A stretch of DNA of 64,000 nucleotides from contig JAEWRN010000004.1 of assembly GCA_023460035.1 (NCBI GenBank), positions 118,236 to 182,235 of the forward strand, read 5' to 3'. The first letter of the stretch is position 1, and every line of letters starts with the position of its first letter. Position numbers and translations under genes: made by a program. This DNA comes from Bacillota bacterium (GTDB lineage: Bacteria > Bacillota > Clostridia > Oscillospirales > Ruminococcaceae). The notes below the pieces were generated by a model. It did not search any database and had not been told where the DNA came from. It was given only the letters and a program-made list of their open reading frames with translations. Shown in pieces: positions 8,952 to 16,901 of this stretch.

Positions 8952-10290
8952 AATTTTGTGTATCGGGGCCCTGCCCTGTTTTCGTACCGCAGTACCCGCA
9001 GTAAAGGTCACCCTGCTGCAACATGCGCCCACAATTTCTGCAAATGTGCTGTTGGGCCCGCTGGTTTTGAGGCTGCAATGGCTCGGCGGCACCCGCTACC
9101 GGTTGTTGCCATGCAGCAGGCTGCACCGGTTGCGTGTACTGCACCGCTGCCGGGGGCGCGGGCGGCACCATACCGCTTTGCATACTAGGGGCGGGCTGTG
9201 CAGCCGGCGTGCTTGTTGGCGCAGAATATGGCGCGGCATTGGGCATTGCGGGTGTTACCGGCGGCACAGGCTGTGCGGGGAATGTACCGTTATTGGGGGA
9301 CGCTTGTGCCGGCACCTCTGCCACAGTTGCCCCTCTGCCGCTGTGCAACATTAAGTAGACAAGCACGCTGCAAAGCAGCACGGCAACCGCCACCAGTGCG
9401 CTAAGGCCCGTGGTATACCCCAAAATTGCCACCACTAGCAACACCACCGTGCCATATAGCAGCGTTACCGGCAAAGCACTGCCCTGTTTCAGCGGCTTTT
9501 TGCGGATGAAATACCGGTAAATCACAATGGGCAGCAAATACACCAAAACGGCGATTAGCGTGCTGAGCGCCGTGACCAGCGGGTCGTTGCTGATTGCCTG
9601 TGTGCTATTTGGCATCGCAATGTCACCCTGCTGGTCTTGCTGTGTGCCGGGCTGCGCCGGTGCAACTGCCGACTGTGGGTATTCTACCTTATCCAAAATG
9701 CCCAGTACTTCCTTCTTCGCAGCCCCGGTAAGATCTTCGTCGTAAGGCCACACATAAAAGCTGTATTGTACCCCATTCAGGCACGTACGGTTCTCTATGG
9801 CAAACGCATCTGACCCATCATTTTCTTTATAATCCACTCTCCAAATCAGATATTTTTGCCCTTGCGTGCCAGTATATACTTCTACCCCACTGCCAACGAT
9901 GTCCGGGTTTTCTTCTTCGTTTTGCGCAACAAGTTCTTTCCCGTGTTGAAATAGTTCACTATCGGTATAAGTGTTATAATCCTGCGCGGAAGTTTGTCCC
10001 GCCTGGAATTGTATCTCATATCCCATTTCATCATTATAGCCTTGCAAATAAGCACTGTTTTCGTCCATATAGCCAAGTCCCGCTTCTTTTGTAACACCAT
10101 ATAAATCTGAAAATTCTTCTTCGGTTGAATTTCTTGTAATATACTGTAGTTCATCGGGGAGTACCAACAACGCATTAGCCTCATCAATCGGCTGCCGCAC
10201 CTCGGCATGTACCGGAAACACCGGCAACAGCACTAACATTGCAAGCAATAACACAAACGCAAAGCCCACACTTTTTCTTCTCTGCTCCAT
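8950..10290 (-). CDS. Membrane protein with extracellular domain and C-terminal zinc ribbon
   Basis: A 446-residue protein not recognised as a named family. A signal-like helix (about residues 8-28, ending VHAEV) precedes an extracellular domain of about 180 residues. Three predicted membrane helices follow (about 230-310), then a long Pro/Ala/Gln-rich linker. The tail is a zinc ribbon with C-x2-C-x10-C-x2-C spacing (CRNCGRMLQQGDLYCGYC). With three helices the ribbon should be cytoplasmic. The chosen ATG (10290, MEQRRKS) has an AAAGGGTG site; the open frame extends further without signal-like sequence. Function unknown. The split gene at 43.5-46 kb has a similar membrane-plus-linker style. 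Confidence 0.75.
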   Translation of the reverse strand: MEQRRKSVGFAFVLLLAMLVLLPVFPVHAEVRQPIDEANALLVLPDELQYITRNSTEEEFSDLYGVTKEAGLGYMDENSAYLQGYNDEMGYEIQFQAGQTSAQDYNTYTDSELFQHGKELVAQNEEENPDIVGSGVEVYTGTQGQKYLIWRVDYKENDGSDAFAIENRTCLNGVQYSFYVWPYDEDLTGAAKKEVLGILDKVEYPQSAVAPAQPGTQQDQQGDIAMPNSTQAISNDPLVTALSTLIAVLVYLLPIVIYRYFIRKKPLKQGSALPVTLLYGTVVLLVVAILGYTTGLSALVAVAVLLCSVLVYLMLHSGRGATVAEVPAQASPNNGTFPAQPVPPVTPAMPNAAPYSAPTSTPAAQPAPSMQSGMVPPAPPAAVQYTQPVQPAAWQQPVAGAAEPLQPQNQRAQQHICRNCGRMLQQGDLYCGYCGTKTGQGPDTQN

Positions 10291-10432
10291 CCACCCCGCA
10301 CCCTTTCTGCACGCCAAAATTAAAGGTATTCGTCTTACAATCTGGTAATTATTGTTACCCTTAACTTTACCGAAAACCAGTGCCAATGTCAACGTGTTTT
10401 GCTGCCGCCTTATAAAAGAGATTTTTTATAAA

Positions 10433-10474
10433 AAGCAAAACAGGCGGGGTATTCCCCACCTGCTTTGTTGCTTT
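10433..10474 (-). terminator. Terminator of the DUF2680 gene
   Basis: An inverted repeat (AAGCAAAACAGGCGGGG / CCCCACCTGCTTTGTTGCTTT, with one bulge) whose minus-strand copy runs into a T-rich stretch, just after the stop at 10487. Confidence 0.75.
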
Positions 10475-10486
10475 AGGTTGCTGTTT

Positions 10487-10981
10487 TTACTCTGCTTCGT
10501 CGTAGATGCAAACGCCGTTGCCAAGGCCCATACCGGCGCCGTTACCAGCGCCACGGCCAGCGCCTGTGCCCGCGCCATTACCGCGGCCACCGCCGACACC
10601 ATTGCCAAGGCCCATGCCAGTGCCTGCGCCACCAAGGCCGCTGCCAGTGCCGTCACACGCTTCTTCGCGCGCTTCATGCGCTGCCAAAATAGCGTCTGCA
10701 CGCTCCTGTGTCAGGGTACCGTCTGCAACACGCTCTGCCAAAATTTCTTCTAGGTTTGCGGTCATTTCGTCGTGGAACGCATCCAGCACGTCATACTCTG
10801 CCGCAATGGCACCATAGGTGTCACCTTCGGCGCGCTGCTGCACAATGCTTTCACTCGTCTGGCCGGTCAGCCCCGCCAGAATATCCGCAGGCGAAACTGC
10901 TGCTGCTGAAACGCTGAATGCCCCCGCCCCAATGGTAGCCACCACGGCGCCGATCACTAAAATTTTTTGAAACTTTTTCAT
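10487..10981 (-). CDS. Secreted DUF2680-like protein with Gly/Asn-rich tail
   Basis: A 164-residue exported protein: signal peptide (about residues 1-27, ending SVSAAA), then a small helical domain (about 30-110) resembling DUF2680, a family common in secreted Clostridial proteins. A low-complexity C-terminal tail of about 45 residues follows, built from GxGN/GxG repeats and ending VCIYDEAE. ATG at 10981 after AGGAGAAC. It lies 57 bp after the DUF2202 gene on the same strand, so the two are probably co-transcribed. The divergent two-component system may regulate both. The biochemical role of the family is not known to me. Confidence 0.78.
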   Translation of the reverse strand: MKKFQKILVIGAVVATIGAGAFSVSAAAVSPADILAGLTGQTSESIVQQRAEGDTYGAIAAEYDVLDAFHDEMTANLEEILAERVADGTLTQERADAILAAHEAREEACDGTGSGLGGAGTGMGLGNGVGGGRGNGAGTGAGRGAGNGAGMGLGNGVCIYDEAE

Positions 10982-11038
10982 GTTGTGTTCTCCTTTAAAT
11001 TTAATATAGTAAATGCTTCATTTGCATTACTGCTGAAT

Positions 11039-11590
11039 TTATTGCCGCCCGCGGTACCCGCTGACTGCCGCCGTGCCTTGCTGGCGGTCGAGGTTGCGTT
11101 CAAAGGCTGCAAGGTGATTTTGAGAGGCATCTCTCAGTGCGGTAAACACGTCCTGCACATCCTGTGGCAGGTCTTGCTGTAAAAACGCTTCATACATCGC
11201 AATGTTGTTGATCTCTGCCGTCACGCCGGTCTCGTAAGCTTGTACCAAACTTTCCGGCAGAGCCACATGTGCATCGCCTTCGTCGGCCGGCAGTGCCACC
11301 CCATAGGTTTCAAACAGCGGGGTCAGCAGTGAAATGTGGGTTTCCTCTGCCTTTGCAATGTTGCTGAACGGCCGATCCACTGTAAAGGTATCCATAATCT
11401 GTGCGTACTCTGCACGGGCAAGGTATTCATCTTGTATGGCCCATGTCAGCATCTCTGCTAAGGTAGCATCCTGCGCGTCCTGCGCGGCCGCTGCGCCATA
11501 ATCGGCCTCTGCTGCAAATGCGGGCATTGCCGCAAAAGCTGCAAATGCCAATGTGGCTGCCAGTGCGGTCATCCTTTTGCGCAATTTCAT
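11039..11590 (-). CDS. Secreted DUF2202 ferritin-like protein
   Basis: A 183-residue exported protein. The signal peptide (about 1-26, ending PAFAAE) precedes a four-helix ferritin-like domain of the DUF2202 type. Glu and His residues in QDEYLARAEY, AEETHISLL, AEINNIAMYE and SQNHLAAFE fit di-iron-site helices. Iron binding is inferred from the family and untested. The ATG at 11590 is chosen over the GTG at 11599 because the AGGA site is too close to the GTG. It is first in an apparent operon with the DUF2680 gene and is divergent from a response regulator and kinase pair. Confidence 0.82.
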   Translation of the reverse strand: MKLRKRMTALAATLAFAAFAAMPAFAAEADYGAAAAQDAQDATLAEMLTWAIQDEYLARAEYAQIMDTFTVDRPFSNIAKAEETHISLLTPLFETYGVALPADEGDAHVALPESLVQAYETGVTAEINNIAMYEAFLQQDLPQDVQDVFTALRDASQNHLAAFERNLDRQQGTAAVSGYRGRQ

Positions 11591-11684
11591 TGTGTTCACA
11601 TCCTTTTTTGTTTTCGCCCTTCGGCTATGGCTAAAGTATGCACCTGCCGCTTGGCAAAACTATGGCGCGTATCGTACGTTTTTA

Positions 11685-11772
11685 TGTCATTTGGGCCTTT
11701 TTTCTGTTCTTTTGCCCGAAACAACACCCAAAATGACACAGTTTCGCCATCTTTTCAAGCGTATGATATAAT
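11685..11772. promoter_or_regulatory. Divergent control region with inverted TGTCATTT boxes
   Basis: TGTCATTTGGG (11685-11695) and its near-exact inverted copy CCCAAAATGACA (11727-11738) flank about 31 bp. A third ATGACA box sits at 11772-11777, next to a -10 TATAAT (11767-11772) that probably drives the response regulator. Spaced, repeated boxes of this kind suit an OmpR-type regulator acting on both sides. The binding protein is inferred. Confidence 0.45.
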
Positions 11773-11799
11773 GACATAAAAAGGGTGGGAGGCATTCAG

Positions 11800-12498
11800 A
11801 TGGCTACCGTACTAATTGCAGACGACAACCAGCAAATAACCTCTATATTAGAAGAATACGCAAAAAAAGAGGGGCACACCCCCCTGGTTGCTTTTGACGG
11901 CCAGCAGGCACTGGACCTGTTTGATGCCAAAAACCCGGATATTGTGCTGCTGGACGTGATGATGCCAAAAATAGACGGGTTTGAAGTGTGCCGCAGAATT
12001 CGCGCACAGGCAAACACACCGGTTATTATGATTACCGCGCGGGGCGAAGACTTTGAAAAGATTATGGGGCTGGACATTGGGGCAGACGACTACCTTGTAA
12101 AGCCGTTTTCCCCCAGCGAAGTGATGGCGCGCATTCGGGCGATTTTGCGGCGCATCGGCGGCGGGGGCAACCCCAACAAGCAGGTGCTGCACTATGCGGA
12201 CTTGACGGTCGATTTAGATGAATATATTGTCACGGTGGCGGGCGAACCGGTTGCCCTGACAAAAAAGGAAATTGAAATTTTATGGACCCTTGCCACCAAC
12301 CAGCATAAAGTATTTTCGCGCGACAACCTGTTAAACAGCCTGTGGGGGTACGACTATTTTGGCGACAACCGCACGGTGGACACCCATATCAAACGCCTGC
12401 GGGCTAAATTAGACGCCGTACCCCATGCGCCATGGCAGATTAAAACCATCTGGGGCGTGGGCTACAAATTCGACGCTGACCCCGACGAAAAGGAGTGA
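11800..12498 (+). CDS. OmpR/PhoB family response regulator
   Basis: A 232-residue regulator with an N-terminal receiver domain (acidic pocket Asp8/Asp9, phospho-acceptor Asp52 in VLLDVMMP, Lys in VKPF) and a C-terminal winged helix (about 130-230, with RTVDTHIKRLRAKL and a GVGYKF end). The ATG at 11800 follows GGGAGG. It is followed 6 bp later by its histidine kinase. The probable targets are itself and the divergent DUF2202-DUF2680 genes. Confidence 0.93.
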   Translation: MATVLIADDNQQITSILEEYAKKEGHTPLVAFDGQQALDLFDAKNPDIVLLDVMMPKIDGFEVCRRIRAQANTPVIMITARGEDFEKIMGLDIGADDYLVKPFSPSEVMARIRAILRRIGGGGNPNKQVLHYADLTVDLDEYIVTVAGEPVALTKKEIEILWTLATNQHKVFSRDNLLNSLWGYDYFGDNRTVDTHIKRLRAKLDAVPHAPWQIKTIWGVGYKFDADPDEKE

Positions 12499-12504
12499 TT
12501 GCCG

Positions 12505-13971
12505 ATGAAAAGCCGTATTGCACGCAGGCTTGCGCTTTATTTTGCCGCGGCCCTGCTGCTGTTTACCATGGTGTTGGGCGCACTGTTTATTGCGCTGTTT
12601 CGCGCTGAAACCCTAAGCAGCGAACGCGAAGCGTTGCAAGCGCGCGCCGTCAGCATTGCCGGGGCATTGGCAAGTTACGGTGTGCCCGGTGCAACTACCG
12701 AAAGTAACGGCAGCACTGGGCGCGGCAACGGCGGTATGGGTGGCGGCAACATGGGCGGTACCGGTGCCTACCTGCGTTTTATTGACGACATTGCGATGAG
12801 CGACGTGTGGCTGGTGGACACCAATTTCAATTTAATGACCAGCAGCGCAATGGCGGGCCAAACCTACAATTATGCAGACCTGCCCGCAGATGCCGAGAAG
12901 GTGATTGCCGCTGCCCTGCAGGGCACCACGACAGTCAGCGAGGGCTTTACCCGCCTGTTGCAGACCCCTACCCTCACGGTGGCCACCCCCATTCAAAGCA
13001 ACGGGGCAATTGTCGGCGTGGTGCTGCTGCACGAGCCGGTGGAAAGCGCCAGCAAAGCCACTTTACAGGGGGTGGGCGCCCTTGCGGCGGCCCTGCCTGT
13101 CGCGTTGGTGCTGGCGGTATTGCTGTCAGGGTTTCTCGCCGTCAGCTTTACCCGCCCGCTCAGCCGCATGAATGCCTCTGCCCTGCGGCTGAGCGCGGGG
13201 GATTACACCGCTAAAACCGGGGTGCGGCAAAAAGATGAAATTGGCACGTTGGCAAACAGCATTGACCAGTTGAGCGACCGCCTGCTGGCCGCACAATCCG
13301 AAAGCGAGCGGCTGGAAGAGCTGCGCCGCAGCTTTGTTGCCAATATCTCGCACGAATTAAAAACCCCGGTCACCGTGATACGCGGCTCGCTGGAAGCCCT
13401 GTGCGACGGGGTTGTCACCGACCCGGTACAGATGCAAAACTATCACCGCCAAATGCTGAAGGAAAGCCTTTTTTTGCAGCGCCTTATCAACGATTTGCTG
13501 GACCTTTCAAAGCTGCAAAACACCGAGTTTCAAATAGAACTGCAGCCGCTGAACCTGTGCGATATTTTATCCGATGCCGTGCGCAGTGCCGAGCACCTTG
13601 CACAAAAAAAAGAAATTGAGCTACAGTTGCAACTGGATGTGCCTGCGCTGCCCATCACCGGCGACTATGGCCGCCTGCGGCAGATGCTTTTGATTGTGCT
13701 GGATAACGCCATTAAATTTTCGCCGCCGCACAGCACCGTGGAACTGGCGCTTTCAAACCGCGTGGTTTCGGTTGCCGACCACGGCAAAGGCATTGCGGCG
13801 GACGAACTGCCCCATATCTTTGACCGCTTTTACAAAGCGGCTTCGGCCGATAACCAAACCGGCTCTGGCCTTGGGCTTGCCATTGCAAAGCAGATTGCCG
13901 AGCGCCATGGGGTTGCAGTTGCCGTTACCAGCACTGCCGGCACCGGCAGCCGGTTTACTTTTACCTTTTAA
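12505..13971 (+). CDS. Sensor histidine kinase with Gly/Asn-rich extracellular segment
   Basis: A 488-residue membrane kinase: helix 1 at about residues 9-32, an extracellular sensor of about 150 residues, helix 2 at about 190-215, a HAMP linker, the HisKA dimerisation helix with His283 (NISHELKTP), and a HATPase domain with DNAIKFSPP, DHGKGI and GSGLGLAIAK. The sensor contains a low-complexity segment near residues 70-92 (GNGGMGGGNMGG). This resembles the Gly-rich tail of the DUF2680 protein encoded 1.5 kb away. ATG at 12505 follows AGGAG; a TTG two codons earlier is less well placed. Confidence 0.92.
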   Translation: MKSRIARRLALYFAAALLLFTMVLGALFIALFRAETLSSEREALQARAVSIAGALASYGVPGATTESNGSTGRGNGGMGGGNMGGTGAYLRFIDDIAMSDVWLVDTNFNLMTSSAMAGQTYNYADLPADAEKVIAAALQGTTTVSEGFTRLLQTPTLTVATPIQSNGAIVGVVLLHEPVESASKATLQGVGALAAALPVALVLAVLLSGFLAVSFTRPLSRMNASALRLSAGDYTAKTGVRQKDEIGTLANSIDQLSDRLLAAQSESERLEELRRSFVANISHELKTPVTVIRGSLEALCDGVVTDPVQMQNYHRQMLKESLFLQRLINDLLDLSKLQNTEFQIELQPLNLCDILSDAVRSAEHLAQKKEIELQLQLDVPALPITGDYGRLRQMLLIVLDNAIKFSPPHSTVELALSNRVVSVADHGKGIAADELPHIFDRFYKAASADNQTGSGLGLAIAKQIAERHGVAVAVTSTAGTGSRFTFTF

Positions 13972-13986
13972 TGGACCTTCTAAATT

Positions 13987-14028
13987 AAAAATAGGGCAGC
14001 ACATGGTATGATGTGCTGCCCTATTTTT
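13987..14028. terminator. Bidirectional terminator after the kinase
   Basis: A perfect 17-bp inverted repeat (AAAAATAGGGCAGCACA / TGTGCTGCCCTATTTTT) with an 8-nt loop between the kinase and the convergent pcp operon. Confidence 0.88.
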
Positions 14029-14130
14029 ATATTCAGCTTGCAAAACACAGCTTTATTTACAAAAACAAGGCGGCCCTGCCTTGTTGCAGTAGCCACCCTG
14101 TTTTACTCTATTTTATTTCCGCTTATGTGC

Positions 14131-14772
14131 TCAGTGCTCTTTGCCGCCCACGGCCGCAATATCCGTCTCGTTTTCCTCTATTGCGCGAATGGCGGCCTCA
14201 ATCCCCTTCGTGATATCTGCAAGCGCCATGGCCGGGGTAGCCGGGCGCGCGACGACCTGTGCGGGGATAAACGGCACATGCATAAACCCGCCGCGCATAC
14301 CGGGGTGGCTTTTTGCAATGTGGTACAGCACGCCGTACATCAAGTGGTTACACACAAAGGTGCCCGCTGTGTTGGAAACGGTGGCCGGCAGGCCTTCCTC
14401 GTGAATGGCATTCGCCATTGCCTTAATGGGCAGCAGCGAAAAATACGCCGGGGCGCCGTCTGCAAAAACGGGGGTGTCGATCGGCTGATTACCCTCGTTA
14501 TCCGGGATACGGGCATCGTCCACGTTAATGGCCACCCGCTCTGGTGTCAGGTCAAACCGGCCGCCGGCCTGGCCAATGCAAAGCACCACGTCGGGCTTCA
14601 CGCGGTCCATCTCTGCCGCCACTGTCGCAATGGATTTGTGGAACACTGTGGGTACTTCCAGTTTAATCACTTCGGTATTACCCACTTTGTCCGCAACCTT
14701 TTTTACCGCTTCCAGCGCGGGGTTTACCTTATCGCCGCCAAACGGGTCAAATGCTGTTAAAAGTAATTTCAA
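14131..14772 (-). CDS. pcp: Pyroglutamyl-peptidase I (pyrrolidone-carboxylate peptidase)
   Basis: Removes N-terminal pyroglutamate (5-oxoproline) from peptides; a cytoplasmic C15 cysteine peptidase. The 213 residues are of normal length and contain Glu79 (PERVAIN), Cys141 (TAGTFVCNHLMY) and His165 (GFMHVPFIP), the expected catalytic set. The start is a TTG at 14772 with AAGGAGG 9 bp upstream. It is the last gene of a three-gene operon with two membrane proteins often annotated as 5-oxoproline transporter subunits, so the operon links peptide trimming with 5-oxoproline transport. Confidence 0.95.
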   Translation of the reverse strand: MKLLLTAFDPFGGDKVNPALEAVKKVADKVGNTEVIKLEVPTVFHKSIATVAAEMDRVKPDVVLCIGQAGGRFDLTPERVAINVDDARIPDNEGNQPIDTPVFADGAPAYFSLLPIKAMANAIHEEGLPATVSNTAGTFVCNHLMYGVLYHIAKSHPGMRGGFMHVPFIPAQVVARPATPAMALADITKGIEAAIRAIEENETDIAAVGGKEH

Positions 14773-14829
14773 TGGTCTGCCTCCTTACTGCAACCCTGCA
14801 GTTTGTAGTTGTGCCTTTTACACGGCAGC

Positions 14830-15750
14830 TCAGAATGCCAGAAAATACATCAAAAAGATGTGAACAACCAGCAACACCGCCGCAACAGGCAGCTGTGATT
14901 TAATAATAACATACTTGTCTTTGGTTTCAAGCAACGCGGTCGGCATAATGTTAAAGTTTGCCGCCATCGGGGTGCACAGCGTGCCGCAATACCCGGCTGT
15001 CAGGCCCAGTGCGCCAACGACCACGGGGTTTGCCCCCTGCGAGATTAAAAACGGCAGCGCAATACCAACAGTGATAACAGAAAACGCCGCAAACCCGTTG
15101 CCCATGATTGCAGTGAACAGTGCCATGCCAATGCAGTAAACCGCAACTGCAATAAAGCGGCTGCCCTGCGGGATGATGGCCGAAACGCCTTTTGCGATGA
15201 CATCGCCCACGCCTGCCGCTGTAAACAGTGCGCCCAAAGCAGCCAGCAACTGCGGCAGAATGCCAATTGGGCCGACATTATCCATCAGGCGGGTACCGTC
15301 AGAAATTGTTGCTTTTGCCGGCGCTTTGGTAACAAAAAACAAAACAACCAATGCCGCAACCGCCGAAATGCCAATGGCGTTGCTGGCCCCAAACGGCAAA
15401 AAGCTTGCTGCCAAAACCGCAAAGCCCGCAAGGCACAGCACAGGGATAAACACCTTATAGCCCATTTTATCGGCCATTTTGCGGGTTTCTTCCGGCTTGG
15501 GGTCATCGCTTTTGCTTTGTTTTACACCGCCGGTTGCCGTAATTACCGCAATGGCCACAACGGCAATACCGGTCACCCAGTAAGGCAGGTAGGGGCCCGC
15601 AATAAAGGTAAAGCCTAAAATGAACCAAAACAGCGCGGTGGAAATGCGCCGCTTCATGCCGCCGTCACGCAGCGCTTTCACACCAACAAGTACAAAAACC
15701 AAACCAATCAGGCAGTAAAACACTTCTGCCATAATTTCATTCGTTGTCAT
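14830..15750 (-). CDS. DUF979 family membrane protein (putative 5-oxoproline transporter subunit)
   Basis: A 306-residue protein with about nine hydrophobic helices. Its start (MTTNEIMAEVFYCLIGLVF) and its loops place it in DUF979. The ATG overlaps the stop of the DUF969 gene by 4 bp (ATGA), so the two are translationally coupled and probably form one transporter. The pcp gene follows 57 bp later. Transport of 5-oxoproline is the current family annotation and fits pcp, but the substrate is not proven by sequence. Confidence 0.88.
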   Translation of the reverse strand: MTTNEIMAEVFYCLIGLVFVLVGVKALRDGGMKRRISTALFWFILGFTFIAGPYLPYWVTGIAVVAIAVITATGGVKQSKSDDPKPEETRKMADKMGYKVFIPVLCLAGFAVLAASFLPFGASNAIGISAVAALVVLFFVTKAPAKATISDGTRLMDNVGPIGILPQLLAALGALFTAAGVGDVIAKGVSAIIPQGSRFIAVAVYCIGMALFTAIMGNGFAAFSVITVGIALPFLISQGANPVVVGALGLTAGYCGTLCTPMAANFNIMPTALLETKDKYVIIKSQLPVAAVLLVVHIFLMYFLAF

Positions 15751-16439
15751 TTCTGCTCCTCCTGTGCAACCTGCTGAAACCGCTTATTGAGTTTTTTGTC
15801 CAAAAGGTGGTTATGAATCACACCCACAACAAAAGCGATTACCGCAATGGGGATCGACATCATTGCAATTTGCAGGGCATTCACTTCAACCCCCTGCTCT
15901 ACCAGTGTACTAACGATCAGCAAGGTACCAGAAGCACCCATAAAGCAGTTTTGGGCAAAAAAGTTGCCAAAGTTTTCGCTGGCTGCACTGTACCCCTTAA
16001 TATCATCTTCTGTCTTTTCGTCCAGTTCACCATAGCGCACCACAGCCGCCGCCTGCGCCATGGGGTTGACAATGGGGCGCACAAACTGCGGGTGCCCGCC
16101 AAGGCGCACCGAAAACGCAGAAGCCAGCGAACGAATGCCGAGATAAATTGAAATCACACGGCCAGTCGTTGCGCCCTTTGCCTTGGCAATCAAATCCACC
16201 GCCTTGTCTTTCAGCCCATAGCGCTCACACACGCCAATGACCGGCAGGGTCAGCACAAAAAGGGTTGCAAGGCGCTGGCTTACAAAGGCCTTGCCCAAAA
16301 TATCAAGAATCTCAATCGGGGTTTTGCCCGCCACCAAGCCGGTTGCCAAACCGGCAAGTACGACCGTCGCGATGGTATCTTTTTTTAAGATAAACCCAAT
16401 CACTACAATCACCACACCAATTAGCTTTAGTAACTCCAT
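15747..16439 (-). CDS. DUF969 family membrane protein (putative 5-oxoproline transporter subunit)
   Basis: A 230-residue membrane protein with hydrophobic segments near residues 5-40, 58-72 and 180-210, and a conserved central loop (RSLASAFSVRLGGHPQFVRP) typical of DUF969. ATG at 16439 follows AGGAGGTTTG. It heads the DUF969-DUF979-pcp operon. The leader between promoter and ATG is about 140 nt and contains a terminator-like hairpin, so the operon may be controlled by premature termination. Confidence 0.88.
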   Translation of the reverse strand: MELLKLIGVVIVVIGFILKKDTIATVVLAGLATGLVAGKTPIEILDILGKAFVSQRLATLFVLTLPVIGVCERYGLKDKAVDLIAKAKGATTGRVISIYLGIRSLASAFSVRLGGHPQFVRPIVNPMAQAAAVVRYGELDEKTEDDIKGYSAASENFGNFFAQNCFMGASGTLLIVSTLVEQGVEVNALQIAMMSIPIAVIAFVVGVIHNHLLDKKLNKRFQQVAQEEQK

Positions 16440-16474
16440 ACATCAAACCTCCTGTTTCTATTCGGTATTTTAAA

Positions 16475-16613
16475 GGGCAGCTCTCGCTGCCCCGATACCA
16501 CAACACAAAAAAACACCGCCCATTAGCGGTTTTTCACAAGCAACGGGTGTATTTTAGCCTATTACTTCGTATATTATAGCTATATAATACCTTAAATTGC
16601 ACCGTATGGTCAA
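16475..16613 (-). promoter_or_regulatory. Promoter and leader of the 5-oxoproline operon with possible attenuator
   Basis: Minus strand: -35 TTGACC (16613-16608), 18-bp spacer, -10 TATTAT (16589-16584). About 50 nt into the leader, a hairpin (ACCGC-taatgg-GCGGT, 16530-16515) runs into GTTTTTTTG, which looks like an intrinsic terminator placed before the first gene. A second hairpin (GGGCAGC-gaga-GCTGCCC, 16492-16475) lies nearer the ATG. An antiterminator partner was not identified by eye. Confidence 0.45.
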
Positions 16614-16662
16614 GGTTTACTGCCACATTTGCCCTTCTGTTTTTAGCGGTATTACAAACGAA

Positions 16663-16685
16663 ACAGGCGGCAGTCTGCCACCTGT
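16663..16685. repeat. Short intergenic hairpin
   Basis: ACAGGCGGCAG-t-CTGCCACCTGT, arms differing at one position, lying between the 5-oxoproline operon promoter and the longer hairpin at 16731. No T-run follows. Confidence 0.5.
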
Positions 16686-16730
16686 TCAGTCTCCTTGCAA
16701 CGCACGTTTGGTCGGCCCTTTATTTAAAGT

Positions 16731-16787
16731 ACAGCAGGCACGATGTTAAAGCACCTGGGACTGGTGTTTTAACATCGTGCCTGCTGT
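16731..16787. repeat. Long near-perfect intergenic inverted repeat (25-bp stem, 7-nt loop)
   Basis: Bases 16731-16755 pair with 16763-16787. Twenty base pairs are perfect, one G/T position would be a G-U wobble in RNA, and four more pairs close a 7-nt loop (tgggact). There is no T-run on either side, so it is not a standard terminator. It could be a small non-coding RNA element, a REP-like or MITE-like repeat, or a protein-binding hairpin. It lies in a 460-bp gene-free region that otherwise holds the promoter at 16584-16613. Confidence 0.75.
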
Positions 16788-16901
16788 GTGGTAAAAATTT
16801 ACAAATAAGCAAAAAACGTGCATATTAGGCTTAGTATCATATTACTCGCCGGCCCTCACCACACGGCAGGGTAAACTTGTGGCTGAGTTACTAAATATCG
16901 G

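Noticed and set aside
10500..10640. Repetitive GC-rich units, considered as a CRISPR or tandem repeat array
   Set aside because: They encode the Gly-rich tail of the DUF2680 protein; units are short, irregular and in frame.
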